From: Flavisolibacter sp.
GTDB taxonomy: Bacteria; Bacteroidota; Bacteroidia; Chitinophagales; Chitinophagaceae
NCBI GenBank assembly: GCA_013695175.1
Contig: JACDAZ010000090.1
Location: forward strand, 1 to 17,940
DNA: 17,940 nucleotides
Direction of reading: 5' to 3'
Shown: piece after piece, positions 7,881-15,555 of the stretch
Numbering within the stretch: the first letter of the stretch is position 1
Layout of the letters: each line of letters begins with the position of its first letter
The notes under the pieces: generated by a model
The model's database searches: none
What the model saw: only the letters and a program-made list of their open reading frames with translations
Told to the model about the DNA's origin: nothing
Made by a program: the position numbers and the translations under genes

Positions 7881-8487
7881 AATAGCAGTAAAAATTGAGG
7901 GTATTGAAAGAAGAAAAAAGAGTACGGGAGTACTGCATATTCTTGCCGGTTTGTTTTTACTGATTGCTACAGGAACTTTAGTAAAGTATGAAGCATTCTC
8001 AGGTTACACACAGGTATTCCTTTTATATGGTGCTGCTGCAACCAGTTTAATTTATGGTTTATTTAGAAAACGCATTGATCCTATAGCAAAACAAAACCAT
8101 TGGATAAGGTTGATACAATTTGTAGCCTTTGCAGTTATAGGCATTAGTTTAATTAATAAAGCAGGTACAGTATCTGTTATATCATATTTTCTGTGGGCGG
8201 CGGTAGTAGTTTTTTTAATGTTTACGGAAAGAAAAGTTTTTCATGATACAGATATCCTGATTAAGAAAGAAGGCATTTATATACCGGGATATTTTACCAA
8301 CCACCAGTTACCCTGGCATATTATTTCCGAGTTTATAATAAGGCAGGATTTTGTAACCATCACCAGGAAAAACAAAAGTTTTGTTCAATTGGAATTACTT
8401 CAGAAAATAGAAAAAATGGAAATAGATGCTATTAATGAATTTGCATCCAATCAAATTGCACAGCACCTTATTGAAGTAAACATATAA
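7873..8487 (+). CDS. four-helix membrane protein with PH-like C-terminal domain
   Basis: Starting at the ATG at 7873 gives 204 residues; an upstream in-frame ATT at 7852 is an unlikely start. The N-terminal MYKIAVKIEGIERRKK is basic and cytoplasmic. Four membrane segments lie at about 17-36, 44-63, 76-93 and 99-117. The rest, about 120-204, has alternating strands (ILIKKEGIYIPGYF, LPWHIISEFIIRQDFVTITRK) and a final amphipathic helix, a pattern like bacterial PH-like domains attached to short membrane proteins. This is a fold impression, not a family match, and I cannot assign a function. The start overlaps the ureohydrolase stop by 8 bases and the stop overlaps the radical SAM start by one base (TAATG), so translation of all three is probably coupled. 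Confidence 0.75.
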   Translation: MYKIAVKIEGIERRKKSTGVLHILAGLFLLIATGTLVKYEAFSGYTQVFLLYGAAATSLIYGLFRKRIDPIAKQNHWIRLIQFVAFAVIGISLINKAGTVSVISYFLWAAVVVFLMFTERKVFHDTDILIKKEGIYIPGYFTNHQLPWHIISEFIIRQDFVTITRKNKSFVQLELLQKIEKMEIDAINEFASNQIAQHLIEVNI

Positions 8488-9782
8488 TGTTATCATCATC
8501 ACCATATGTTCTTTATTCCGATGGCAAGGGAAATATTTTTGAAGATGTTTCTCTTTATTCTGTTGGCAGAACCGGCTGGGATGCGGTTCCTGTACCGGAA
8601 GATGAGTGGATAGAACTACCAGGTGGTGGTCAGTTGTATGAATTACCCGGAAGAAGAGGGATTGGTATTGATATAAAAACAGGTGATATGCGGTTGTGTG
8701 TTAAAGGTTGGGCCGTTGCTGCTTTTATACCCCCTGCACATACCGGTTTTTATGTTGCAGCATATGAAGCCTCACCTGATGCTCCAACACTTCCTTTGTT
8801 TTGTTATACTGCTGTAGGTTGGCATAATGAAAAATTTTATGTTCCTGCTGTTAGAATTGAACAGGATATAAGACAGGAATGTGCTGGATTTAATGAAGGC
8901 GAGGTTCACAGTGGTGTAAAAAAACTTATAAAAACCTACCCTCACAACAGGCTTGTAGCACATCTTGCAAACAATTGTGCTCTAACCTATCATTGTCCTG
9001 CTGCAAGAAATTTTTTTATTGGCAGATGGGAATGTCCTGTCCCTTCCTCTCCTGCCTGTAATGCCAACTGTCACGGTTGTATTTCTTTTCAACCCGAAGA
9101 AGAAACAATTGTTTCAACACAGGACAGGCTAACATTTAAACCAACAGCTGAAGAAATTGTTGAATTCACTGTTCCCCATTTAAAATCTGCACCTTATCCA
9201 ATTATCAGTTTTGGACAAGGATGCGAAGGTGAGCCATTATTAATGTGGGAAACAATAAGAGAAGCCATAATAGAAATCAGGAAACATACAAATAGTGGCA
9301 GTATCAACATAAATACGAACGGATCTAAACCAAATGCAGTAAGGGCTTTGTGTGAAGCAGGTTTAAACAGCATCAGGGTCAGTACCAATTCAGCACGTAC
9401 AGAAATATACACTCCGTATTACAGGCCAAATAATTATGTGTTTGAAGATATTGTTGAAAGTTTGAAAGTGGTTCGTGGCTATGGAGGGTGGACATCAATT
9501 AATTATTTTGTATTTCCGGGGGTTACTGATTCAGTTGCAGAATATGAAGCACTTAGAAATTTAATTATTGACACGGATCTTCAAATGATACAATGGAGAA
9601 ATTTTAATATTGATCCGGATTGGTATTTAGGAAAACTTGGTTTGACAGATACCGGTGAAGTTTTGGGAATGAAACAACTGCTCCATTTAATAAAGGAAGA
9701 ATTCCCACACTTGAAATTTGGTTACTTCAATCCTCCTATAGAAAGAATAAAAGGTAACTACGAGACCGATTTTGCGCATTAA
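8487..9782 (+). CDS. radical SAM protein with a long N-terminal extension, substrate unknown
   Basis: A 431-residue radical SAM enzyme. The 4Fe-4S/SAM motif CNANCHGC uses Cys191, Cys195 and Cys198. FGQGCEGEPLL at 242-252 is a modified GGEP SAM-binding motif, and SININTNGS, SIRVSTNSA and INYFVFPG continue the partial TIM barrel to about residue 350. The motif begins unusually late: residues 1-180 form a separate, mostly beta-rich domain (LPGGGQLYELPGRRGIGIDI, WAVAAFIPPAHTGFYVA) that I do not recognise. Extra cysteines at 164, 170 and 183 sit just before the cluster (NNCALTYHCPAARNF, GRWECP) and could hold an auxiliary cluster; this is inference. It is not MoaA, NrdG, PflA, QueE or a SPASM peptide maturase by visible motifs. 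It is coupled to the preceding membrane protein (one-base overlap) and 8 bases before an MFS transporter. Confidence 0.88.
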   Translation: MLSSSPYVLYSDGKGNIFEDVSLYSVGRTGWDAVPVPEDEWIELPGGGQLYELPGRRGIGIDIKTGDMRLCVKGWAVAAFIPPAHTGFYVAAYEASPDAPTLPLFCYTAVGWHNEKFYVPAVRIEQDIRQECAGFNEGEVHSGVKKLIKTYPHNRLVAHLANNCALTYHCPAARNFFIGRWECPVPSSPACNANCHGCISFQPEEETIVSTQDRLTFKPTAEEIVEFTVPHLKSAPYPIISFGQGCEGEPLLMWETIREAIIEIRKHTNSGSININTNGSKPNAVRALCEAGLNSIRVSTNSARTEIYTPYYRPNNYVFEDIVESLKVVRGYGGWTSINYFVFPGVTDSVAEYEALRNLIIDTDLQMIQWRNFNIDPDWYLGKLGLTDTGEVLGMKQLLHLIKEEFPHLKFGYFNPPIERIKGNYETDFAH

Positions 9783-9790
9783 ATTTGTTG

Positions 9791-11002
9791 ATGCCTGATG
9801 CAGCTACAAAACCTTATTACTTATTTATAATAGTTCTTGCACAATTTGCCGGCACATCACTTTGGTTTGCCGGTAATGCTGTAATTGGTGATTTAAATAA
9901 TGAACTTGCAAATCCTGTTAACATTGCCACCATCACATCTGCGGTTCAATTTGGTTTTATAACAGGTACTTTAATTTTTTCTTTTTTACATGTAGCAGAT
10001 AAATATAAAAGCACTGAAGTTTTTTTATATTCTTCAGTAGTTGCTGCCCTGGCCAATGTACTAACTGTTGTTGTACCCATGACAGGATTTTCGTTATTGT
10101 TACTGCGTTTTACAACAGGTTTTTTTATTGCAGGCATCTACCCGGTAGGAATGAAAATAGCAGCAGATGTTTTTCCAGCTAAAATGGGACATGCGTTGGG
10201 ATATTTGGTAGGTGCACTGGTTCTGGGTACAGCTTTTCCACATTTATTACGATCACAATTTGCATCTTATTCATATTCGCTGATTATCATTTTTACATCC
10301 GTATTAGCAGTAGCCGGTGGTTTATTAATCTATTATTTTATACCAGCAAAAAAGGCATTAACAGGCTTTACATTCAGAAGCAGTACCTTATATAAATTAT
10401 TTAAATCTGCTCCCTTTCGCTCAGCAGCGTTTGGGTATTTCGGTCATATGTGGGAGTTATATACATTATGGGCTTTTATTCCCATTGCCATTATTCATTT
10501 TAATTTATTAAACAATAGCAGCCTGCCTGTTTCTTTATTAAGTTTTTTTATGATAGCTGTCGGAAGTATTGGTTGTGTAACCGGTGGATATGTATCACAA
10601 AAAACAGGAAGTAAAAAAGTGGCTGTTATGGCATTGATTATTTCCGGTTTGTGTTGCTTTCTGTCTCCTCTATTTTTTGAAACTTCTTCTATTATTTTTA
10701 TATCATTTTTCCTGATCTGGGGATTTTTTGTAGTTGCCGATTCACCACAATTTTCAGCATTGGTAGCTGCAACAGCACCACAGGAAAATAAAGGAACTGC
10801 ATTAAGCTTAGTGGTTTCCATTGGTTTTGCGATTACTATAGTAAGTTTAAATGTGGTGGAACGTGTAAGTCCTGAATATTTTAAATACAGTTTTTTATTA
10901 CTGGTTCCCGGTCCCGTTATAGGTTTACTTGCCTTAATGAAAAAGCGTTCTTTAAAAAGTACTGTTGATACTTCAAAAATTAAGGATTCAATTCCAGTAT
11001 AA
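9791..11002 (+). CDS. MFS transporter
   Basis: Major facilitator protein of 403 residues from the ATG at 9791; two in-frame TTG codons just upstream (9785, 9788) are less likely starts. The start MPDAATKPYYLFIIVLAQFAGTSLWF leads directly into helix 1, and about twelve hydrophobic helices follow. A basic cytoplasmic loop near 190-215 (KALTGFTFRSSTLYKLFKSAPFR, read in part) separates the two halves. Helix 5 contains PVGMKIAADVFPAKMGHALGY, similar to the loop between halves of sugar, nitrate or drug transporters; the direction and substrate cannot be read from the sequence. It lies 8 bases after the radical SAM gene and 2 bases before the SDR gene, so it is likely to move the substrate or product of this unit. 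Confidence 0.88.
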   Translation: MPDAATKPYYLFIIVLAQFAGTSLWFAGNAVIGDLNNELANPVNIATITSAVQFGFITGTLIFSFLHVADKYKSTEVFLYSSVVAALANVLTVVVPMTGFSLLLLRFTTGFFIAGIYPVGMKIAADVFPAKMGHALGYLVGALVLGTAFPHLLRSQFASYSYSLIIIFTSVLAVAGGLLIYYFIPAKKALTGFTFRSSTLYKLFKSAPFRSAAFGYFGHMWELYTLWAFIPIAIIHFNLLNNSSLPVSLLSFFMIAVGSIGCVTGGYVSQKTGSKKVAVMALIISGLCCFLSPLFFETSSIIFISFFLIWGFFVVADSPQFSALVAATAPQENKGTALSLVVSIGFAITIVSLNVVERVSPEYFKYSFLLLVPGPVIGLLALMKKRSLKSTVDTSKIKDSIPV

Positions 11003-11004
11003 AT

Positions 11005-11730
11005 GTGAAAGATTCAAAAAAAATAATCATCATTGGTGCCAGTTCCGGAATAGGAAAAGAGGTAGCTCTTTTATATGCAAAAAGAGGTGACAAAGTAGGT
11101 ATTACCGGTAGAAGAGAACATTTGCTACTTGATATAAAATCTCAATACCCTACTAATATTTTTACAAGCTGTTTTGATGTAATGGGACCTGATAATATTA
11201 CATCAATTGAAAGATTAATACAGGAAATGGGTGGACTCGATTTACTTATTTTCAATTCCGGATATAGTGATGCTTCCAAAGAACTTAGGTGGGAAACAGA
11301 ACATACAACTATAAAAACTAATGTTGTTGGTATGGTTGAAATAATAAATTATGCTTTCAATTATTTTAGCAAAAAAGGATGGGGGCAAATTGCAATAACA
11401 TCATCAATTGCAGCTATTCGGGGAAATAGTTTTGCTCCCGCTTATAGTGCCAGCAAAGCTTTTATCAGCAATTATGCAGAAGGTTTGCAGATTAAAGCAG
11501 GAAGATTAAAAAAAGATATTACTGTTACAGACATTAAAGCAGGATTTATTAATACAAAAGAAACACCTATAAAAGGGCGCTTTTGGATTGCATCATCCCA
11601 CAAAGCTGCCAGGCAAATTGTACAAGGAATAGATAAGAAGAAAAGGGTTTTGTATGTCACTAAAAGATGGCAGTTGATAGCTATTATTATGGCAGTTTTT
11701 CCATTCCGGATTTTGAAAAGAATAGTTTAA
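11005..11730 (+). CDS. short-chain dehydrogenase/reductase, GTG start
   Basis: Classical SDR of 241 residues, NAD(P)-dependent. The nucleotide-binding GASSGIG lies at 11-17, and GRREHL after the second strand (Arg36/Arg37) suggests NADP preference. The active site is complete: Asn106 in KTNVVG, Ser133 or Ser134 in AITSSIAA, and Tyr147 and Lys151 in YSASK. The usual NNAG is NSG here (84-86). The C-terminus has a hydrophobic helix (LIAIIMAVFPF, about 224-234) with a basic end, so membrane association is possible. The start is GTG at 11005; the ATG two bases upstream runs straight into TGA (ATGTGA). It is the last gene of the plus-strand run, 2 bases after the MFS stop. Its substrate is unknown. 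Confidence 0.87.
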   Translation: MKDSKKIIIIGASSGIGKEVALLYAKRGDKVGITGRREHLLLDIKSQYPTNIFTSCFDVMGPDNITSIERLIQEMGGLDLLIFNSGYSDASKELRWETEHTTIKTNVVGMVEIINYAFNYFSKKGWGQIAITSSIAAIRGNSFAPAYSASKAFISNYAEGLQIKAGRLKKDITVTDIKAGFINTKETPIKGRFWIASSHKAARQIVQGIDKKKRVLYVTKRWQLIAIIMAVFPFRILKRIV

Positions 11731-11776
11731 TTGTTAAAACATAAGGTAAATACTTTCTGGTTTGAGCAATTTTGCT

Positions 11777-11784
11777 AACTTTTG
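11777..11784 (+). promoter_or_regulatory. possible -7 element of the tonB-like gene
   Basis: AACTTTTG (with GC after it) departs from TAnnTTTG only at the first base, or is TAACTTTTG with one extra spacer base. It sits in the 89-base gap after the SDR gene and would start transcription about 30 bases before the ATG at 11820. No good -33 TTG is at the right distance; the nearest TTTG (11761) is too close. Confidence 0.35.
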
Positions 11785-11819
11785 CTTCGTTTTCCAGTCC
11801 TAAGATCAACTTATTTACT

Positions 11820-12686
11820 ATGACCAACTATATCCTATTATCTGCCGACTTTGAAAGGCAAAAAAAGATTCGTGCTTCTGCAATAACTTTTGGGGTAGCC
11901 GGTGCCTTAGTATTCATTTTTATTTTGATCAAGTGGCCACTACCAACTTCAGCACCGCCACAATTTGAAGAACTTATTGAAGTGAACCTTGGAAGTAGTG
12001 ATTTTGGTTCAGGTACCGATCAGCCCATGCTACCCGGTACACCTGCCCCGGCGCAACAGGTTGCTTATACACCACCGCAACCCGTACAATCAAATGTTTC
12101 TGAATCAAAAGATGTAGATACTGATGACAGGGTGTCGAATACCGCACCTGAAATAAAAAGACCTTCTATTGCCAAACCAAATGCAACAAAGATTGATAAC
12201 GATAATAAAACTTCAAAACCTGTAGCCAATCCACAGCCGGTTGTGGCTCAAACACCTCCACGTCCCAGGGCCGTCATGGGTTCAACGATGGGTGGAACAG
12301 GAAATGGTGGTAATGGAGCTGATACTTATAAACCAGGAACAGGTGAAGGCGTTGCCGGCGGACAAGGTGACCAGGGAAGAGTTGGTGGTAGTCCTACCGG
12401 TACAAATTATTCAGGTACACCCAGGAATTTTGGTGTTAAGGTTTCAAATATCCCATCCCAAAGTTTTGAAGATGATTTTAATGAGAATGCCAAAATTGCC
12501 ATGGATGTTACAACTGATGCCAGTGGTAAAGTTGTTTCAGCAACCTATCAGCCACGAGGATCTACAACATCAAACAGGCAAATGATCGACATTGCACGCA
12601 GGCGTGCTTTTGAGTTAAAAAATATCAGTGCCGGTGAAGGCCCTGCAAAAGGAATTGTAATATTTAGTTTCCAGGTTAGAAGTTAA
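11820..12686 (+). CDS. TonB-like energy transducer
   Basis: Single-pass membrane protein of 288 residues with TonB architecture. MTNYILLSADFERQKK is cytoplasmic, one helix lies at about 19-37 (ITFGVAGALVFIFILI), then comes a long Pro/Ser/Lys-rich and Gly-rich periplasmic linker (about 40-200, with TPPQPVQ, GGTGNGGNG and AGGQGDQG) and a C-terminal domain of about 80 residues with FGVKVSNIPSQSF, AKIAMDVTTDASGKVVSATY and a final FSFQVRS strand. The family couples the proton motive force, through ExbB and ExbD, to outer-membrane receptors. No exbB or exbD lies next to it here. The ATG at 11820 is chosen because an upstream TTG (11772) would place the promoter-like element inside the gene. The folC start is 27 bases downstream of the stop. 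Confidence 0.82.
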   Translation: MTNYILLSADFERQKKIRASAITFGVAGALVFIFILIKWPLPTSAPPQFEELIEVNLGSSDFGSGTDQPMLPGTPAPAQQVAYTPPQPVQSNVSESKDVDTDDRVSNTAPEIKRPSIAKPNATKIDNDNKTSKPVANPQPVVAQTPPRPRAVMGSTMGGTGNGGNGADTYKPGTGEGVAGGQGDQGRVGGSPTGTNYSGTPRNFGVKVSNIPSQSFEDDFNENAKIAMDVTTDASGKVVSATYQPRGSTTSNRQMIDIARRRAFELKNISAGEGPAKGIVIFSFQVRS

Positions 12687-12713
12687 TTGAGTGTAAGCAG
12701 ATATTTTTGCTTC

Positions 12714-14027
12714 GTGACATATGCCGAAACTTTAGATTTTTTATATACAAAACTGCCCATGTTTAGCCGCGTGGGCAGTTCTGCTTTTAAAAAGGACCTC
12801 ACCAATACTATCATTCTTTTAGAACATTTAGAAAATCCACACCAAAAATTTAAATCTATTCATGTTGGTGGCACCAATGGTAAAGGTTCTGTCAGTCATA
12901 TGATGGCATCTGTTTTACAAACAGCAGGATACAAAACCGGGTTATATACTTCACCACATATACACGATTTCAGGGAACGTATTAAAATAAATGGAGTACT
13001 GGCTGACGAATTTTTTGTTATTGAATTTGTTGAAAAAATTTCAGGTTTAATTGACCAGGTAAAGCCATCTTTTTTTGAAATAACAGTGGCCATGGCATTT
13101 GATTATTTTGCTCAAAAGAAAGTGGACATTGCTGTAATTGAAGTAGGACTGGGTGGCAGGCTGGATAGTACCAATGTTATTGACCCTGTTTTATCTGTTA
13201 TTACCAATATTGGTTTTGACCATATGAACATGTTAGGAGATTCACTTTCAGAAATAGCTTTTGAAAAATCAGGTATTATAAAAGAAAACACACCTGTTGT
13301 TGTTGGTGAGAGAAATGCCGAATCGGATGAAGTTTTTTTACAGGCAGCGGCTTTACATGATTCTGATATTCTTTTTGCTGAAGATATTTATGCTACAACA
13401 AATTATCAATGGAAACAAAACCAACTGATAGTAGAAGTTCAAAACCAACTGATTCAAAATGATCATCAGTTTAAGCTTGATCTTAGCGGTATTTACCAAA
13501 TCAAAAATGTTTGTACAGTATTATCAGCTTTTGATGTTTTATATGATAAAGGATTCATCATTAAAGATGACATAATAAAGGAAGGCTTAGCAAATGTTGT
13601 TACTAATACAGGTTTGACCGGCAGGTGGCAGGTGATACATAAAGAGCCATTGATTGTCTTGGAAGTAGCGCATAACGAAGATGGTATACAACAAATGCTG
13701 AAGCATATTAATGAACTTTCATTTCAAAACCTGCATATTATTTTTGGAATAGTAAAAGATAAAGACACAGAAGCTATACTTCAGTTATTTCCTCCACAAG
13801 CAAAATATTATTTTACCCAGGCCGATATACCAAGAGCATTACCTGCAAATGAATTAAAATCTATAGCTGATAATTTAAATTTAACTGGCGAGGTTTTTAT
13901 TAATGTAAATGAAGCGCTACAAAATGTATTATCTGTTGCCGGTAAAGAAGATGTTATTATAGTCTGCGGCAGTATATTTCTTATTGCTGAAGTGGATATA
14001 GAAAAAATTACAATGTCGCTTCTTTAA
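12714..14027 (+). CDS. folC: folylpolyglutamate / dihydrofolate synthase, GTG start
   Basis: Mur-ligase-family enzyme that adds glutamate to folates, and in many bacteria also to dihydropteroate. About 437 residues from the GTG at 12714, which gives VTYAETLDFLYTKLPMFSRVG, matching the usual FolC N-terminus. The in-frame TTG at 12687 abuts the previous stop and the ATG at 12759 would cut into the conserved segment. Motifs in order: the P-loop GGTNGKGSVS, LYTSPHIHDFRERIKING, EVGLGGRLDSTN, ITNIGFDHMNMLG, FEKSGIIK and VAHNEDGIQQ (usually a D/GAHNPDG form). The glutamate-ligase C-terminal domain follows, ending in IVCGSIFLIAEV. A tandem 24-base duplication lies at 13416-13463. The last 20 bases overlap the convergent NUDIX gene. 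Confidence 0.93.
   Translation: MTYAETLDFLYTKLPMFSRVGSSAFKKDLTNTIILLEHLENPHQKFKSIHVGGTNGKGSVSHMMASVLQTAGYKTGLYTSPHIHDFRERIKINGVLADEFFVIEFVEKISGLIDQVKPSFFEITVAMAFDYFAQKKVDIAVIEVGLGGRLDSTNVIDPVLSVITNIGFDHMNMLGDSLSEIAFEKSGIIKENTPVVVGERNAESDEVFLQAAALHDSDILFAEDIYATTNYQWKQNQLIVEVQNQLIQNDHQFKLDLSGIYQIKNVCTVLSAFDVLYDKGFIIKDDIIKEGLANVVTNTGLTGRWQVIHKEPLIVLEVAHNEDGIQQMLKHINELSFQNLHIIFGIVKDKDTEAILQLFPPQAKYYFTQADIPRALPANELKSIADNLNLTGEVFINVNEALQNVLSVAGKEDVIIVCGSIFLIAEVDIEKITMSLL
13416..13463 (+). repeat. 24-base tandem duplication inside folC
   Basis: CAAAACCAACTGAT occurs at 13416-13429 and again at 13440-13453, a period of 24 bases that keeps the reading frame. It yields QNQLIVEV followed by QNQLIQND. 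The second half of each unit has diverged. It lies in a variable part of FolC, between the central domain motifs, away from visible active-site residues. Confidence 0.7.
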
Positions 14028-14553
14028 GATGAAGTAAAGCATACAATATGCAATTAACATGAAGGCTTTGAATAATTTTATTTTCTTTCACCAGGTTTTT
14101 TACATCTCCCAGGTCAAGTAAAATTGTTTCGACATCTTCCGCATCATCTAATTTTATTTCATGCAGTTTTTCACCACCTGTTGCCAAAAACATGTGCACG
14201 TAATTATTTGTTGTTGACGGGTTAGCACAAATTTTTCCCAGGTATTTCCATTCCTTAAATTCATAACCTGTTTCTTCCTTAAATTCTCTTTTTACAGCTT
14301 CTTCCATCGTTTCTCCTTTTTCGGCTACGCCTCCCGGTACTTCTATACTGATCTCTTTCAGTCCGTGCCGGTACTGTTTTACCATTACTACTTGACCTTC
14401 TTTAGTTAAACCCAATGCATTCACCCATTCAGGATATTCCTGCACATAAAATGAAGGGATAACAGTTCCATCAGGCATCTCGCATTTATCCTTTCTTATA
14501 GTAAGCCATGGCTCTTTATGTAAATATTCACTTTCTAAAACCTTCCATTTCAT
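14008..14553 (-). CDS. NUDIX hydrolase (ADP-ribose pyrophosphatase-like)
   Basis: A 181-residue NUDIX enzyme that hydrolyses a nucleoside diphosphate linked to another group. The box GVAEKGETMEEAVKREFKEETGY (75-97 in this numbering) matches GX5EX7REUXEEXGU without change. KWKVLESEYLHKEPWLTIRKD and VKQYRHGL resemble the ADP-ribose/ADP-sugar pyrophosphatase group, which is a likely but unproven substrate class. I start it at the ATG at 14553, which has a weak AGG five bases upstream; a TTG at 14595 would overlap the preceding gene by 10 bases. It is the last gene of the fbp-led minus-strand run, 32 bases after the YfiT-like stop, and overlaps folC tail to tail by 20 bases. Confidence 0.9.
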   Translation of the reverse strand: MKWKVLESEYLHKEPWLTIRKDKCEMPDGTVIPSFYVQEYPEWVNALGLTKEGQVVMVKQYRHGLKEISIEVPGGVAEKGETMEEAVKREFKEETGYEFKEWKYLGKICANPSTTNNYVHMFLATGGEKLHEIKLDDAEDVETILLDLGDVKNLVKENKIIQSLHVNCILYALLHLKEATL

Positions 14554-14585
14554 TATACCTTTTTTTAATTCTTCGGTAATTAGCT

Positions 14586-15116
14586 TCACTCCCAACCCAT
14601 TCTTGTTCTTAATGAAGTAATATGTGCCGTATGGTGCCTGCCATGCCAGGCATACATACCCAACAAGTGCCAGAATGTAAAAGTTATTTTATGCTCAGGG
14701 TGATAGATAGTCTTATTCCAGTCATCTTCATTAAATGATGACAACAGTTCTATCCACCGGCTGTGCAACGCAAATAATAAAGTAATTGAAATATTTACAG
14801 GAACATGTTGTACATCAGCAGTACGAACCCAATCATTTTCATCGTATGGTTTAATGGTTGGATTATCTTCTGTATAGCCTGCTTTAAATCTAAAGTAGGC
14901 ATTCATGTGACTGTCTGCAAGATGATGTATCAATTGATGAACCGTCCAGCCTCCTGCCCTGTATGGAGTTTGTAGTTGCTCCTCATCTAAATTTTGAATA
15001 GCTGCTTCTACCCCATTTGGACAAAAACTAATATCAGCAATCCATTCATTTTTTAAATTTTCTGAATAAGGTTGCTGAATGTATTCTCCTATCGGATAAC
15101 GAAGATCTTCCTGCAT
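14586..15116 (-). CDS. YfiT/DinB-superfamily metal-dependent protein
   Basis: A 176-residue protein of the DinB four-helix fold, closest in layout to Bacillus YfiT/BstA (a putative metal-dependent hydrolase or bacillithiol transferase). It begins LRYPIGEYIQ as the YfiT group does. The metal site is spread over two segments: WTVHQLIHHLADSH (His60 to His70, with His65 in the usual place) and WHGRHHTAHI (HxxxH, His161 and His165). Size is normal for the family. Most DinB-fold proteins transfer thiols such as bacillithiol or mycothiol; whether this organism makes one is not visible here. It starts one base after the FKBP stop (TAACATG) and so is likely coupled to it. Confidence 0.85.
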   Translation of the reverse strand: MQEDLRYPIGEYIQQPYSENLKNEWIADISFCPNGVEAAIQNLDEEQLQTPYRAGGWTVHQLIHHLADSHMNAYFRFKAGYTEDNPTIKPYDENDWVRTADVQHVPVNISITLLFALHSRWIELLSSFNEDDWNKTIYHPEHKITFTFWHLLGMYAWHGRHHTAHITSLRTRMGWE

Positions 15117-15117
15117 G

Positions 15118-15555
15118 TTAACTAACGATTTCTATTAACTCAATTTCAAATACCAAAGTAGCACCACCCGGTATGCTTCCTCCTGCACCACGGTCACCGT
15201 ATGCAAGATCTGATGGAATCCATATCTTCCATGTACTTCCTTCCTGCATTAGTGGTAATACCTGTTGCCATCCCCGTATCAGGTTGGAAATGGGAGCAAC
15301 AAATGGTTGACCCCGCTTAAATGAATTGTCAAATTCTGCACCTGAGAGCAAACTGCCTTTATAATGTGCTTTTATAGTTGATTGTACAGAAGGTGATCTG
15401 CCGGTACCCGGTTGTAAAATTTGATACTGAATATTACCCGGCAATGTTATAACTCCGGGTTCTTTCGCATTCTCCTGTAAAAAAAGATTTCCTTCTTCTT
15501 TTTGCTTGTTTAGTTTATCATCACCAAACTGTTTTAATTTATCAAATAATCCCAT
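15118..15555 (-). CDS. FKBP-type peptidyl-prolyl cis-trans isomerase, cytoplasmic
   Basis: A 145-residue FKBP that speeds proline isomerisation in folding proteins. A charged helical N-terminus (1-32, [20 protein letters not shown]) precedes an FKBP domain at about 35-145. The pocket residues are recognisable: HYKGSLLSGAEFDNSF with Tyr65 and Asp76, the central Trp96 in IRGWQQVL, and AYGDRGAGGSIPGGATLVFEIEL with Tyr119 and Phe136. No signal peptide or lipobox is present, unlike secreted FkpA-type enzymes, so it should be cytoplasmic. Its ATG overlaps the ABC ATPase stop by one base (TAATG), and its stop is one base from the next gene. Confidence 0.92.
   Translation of the reverse strand: MGLFDKLKQFGDDKLNKQKEEGNLFLQENAKEPGVITLPGNIQYQILQPGTGRSPSVQSTIKAHYKGSLLSGAEFDNSFKRGQPFVAPISNLIRGWQQVLPLMQEGSTWKIWIPSDLAYGDRGAGGSIPGGATLVFEIELIEIVS

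Noticed and set aside
12702..12709. TATTTTTG just before the folC GTG, a perfect match to TAnnTTTG that would give an almost leaderless folC message.
   Set aside because: There is no TTG at a 17-23 base spacing (the nearest is 12 bases away), and T-rich matches to this loose consensus are common. Co-transcription with the tonB-like gene is simpler.
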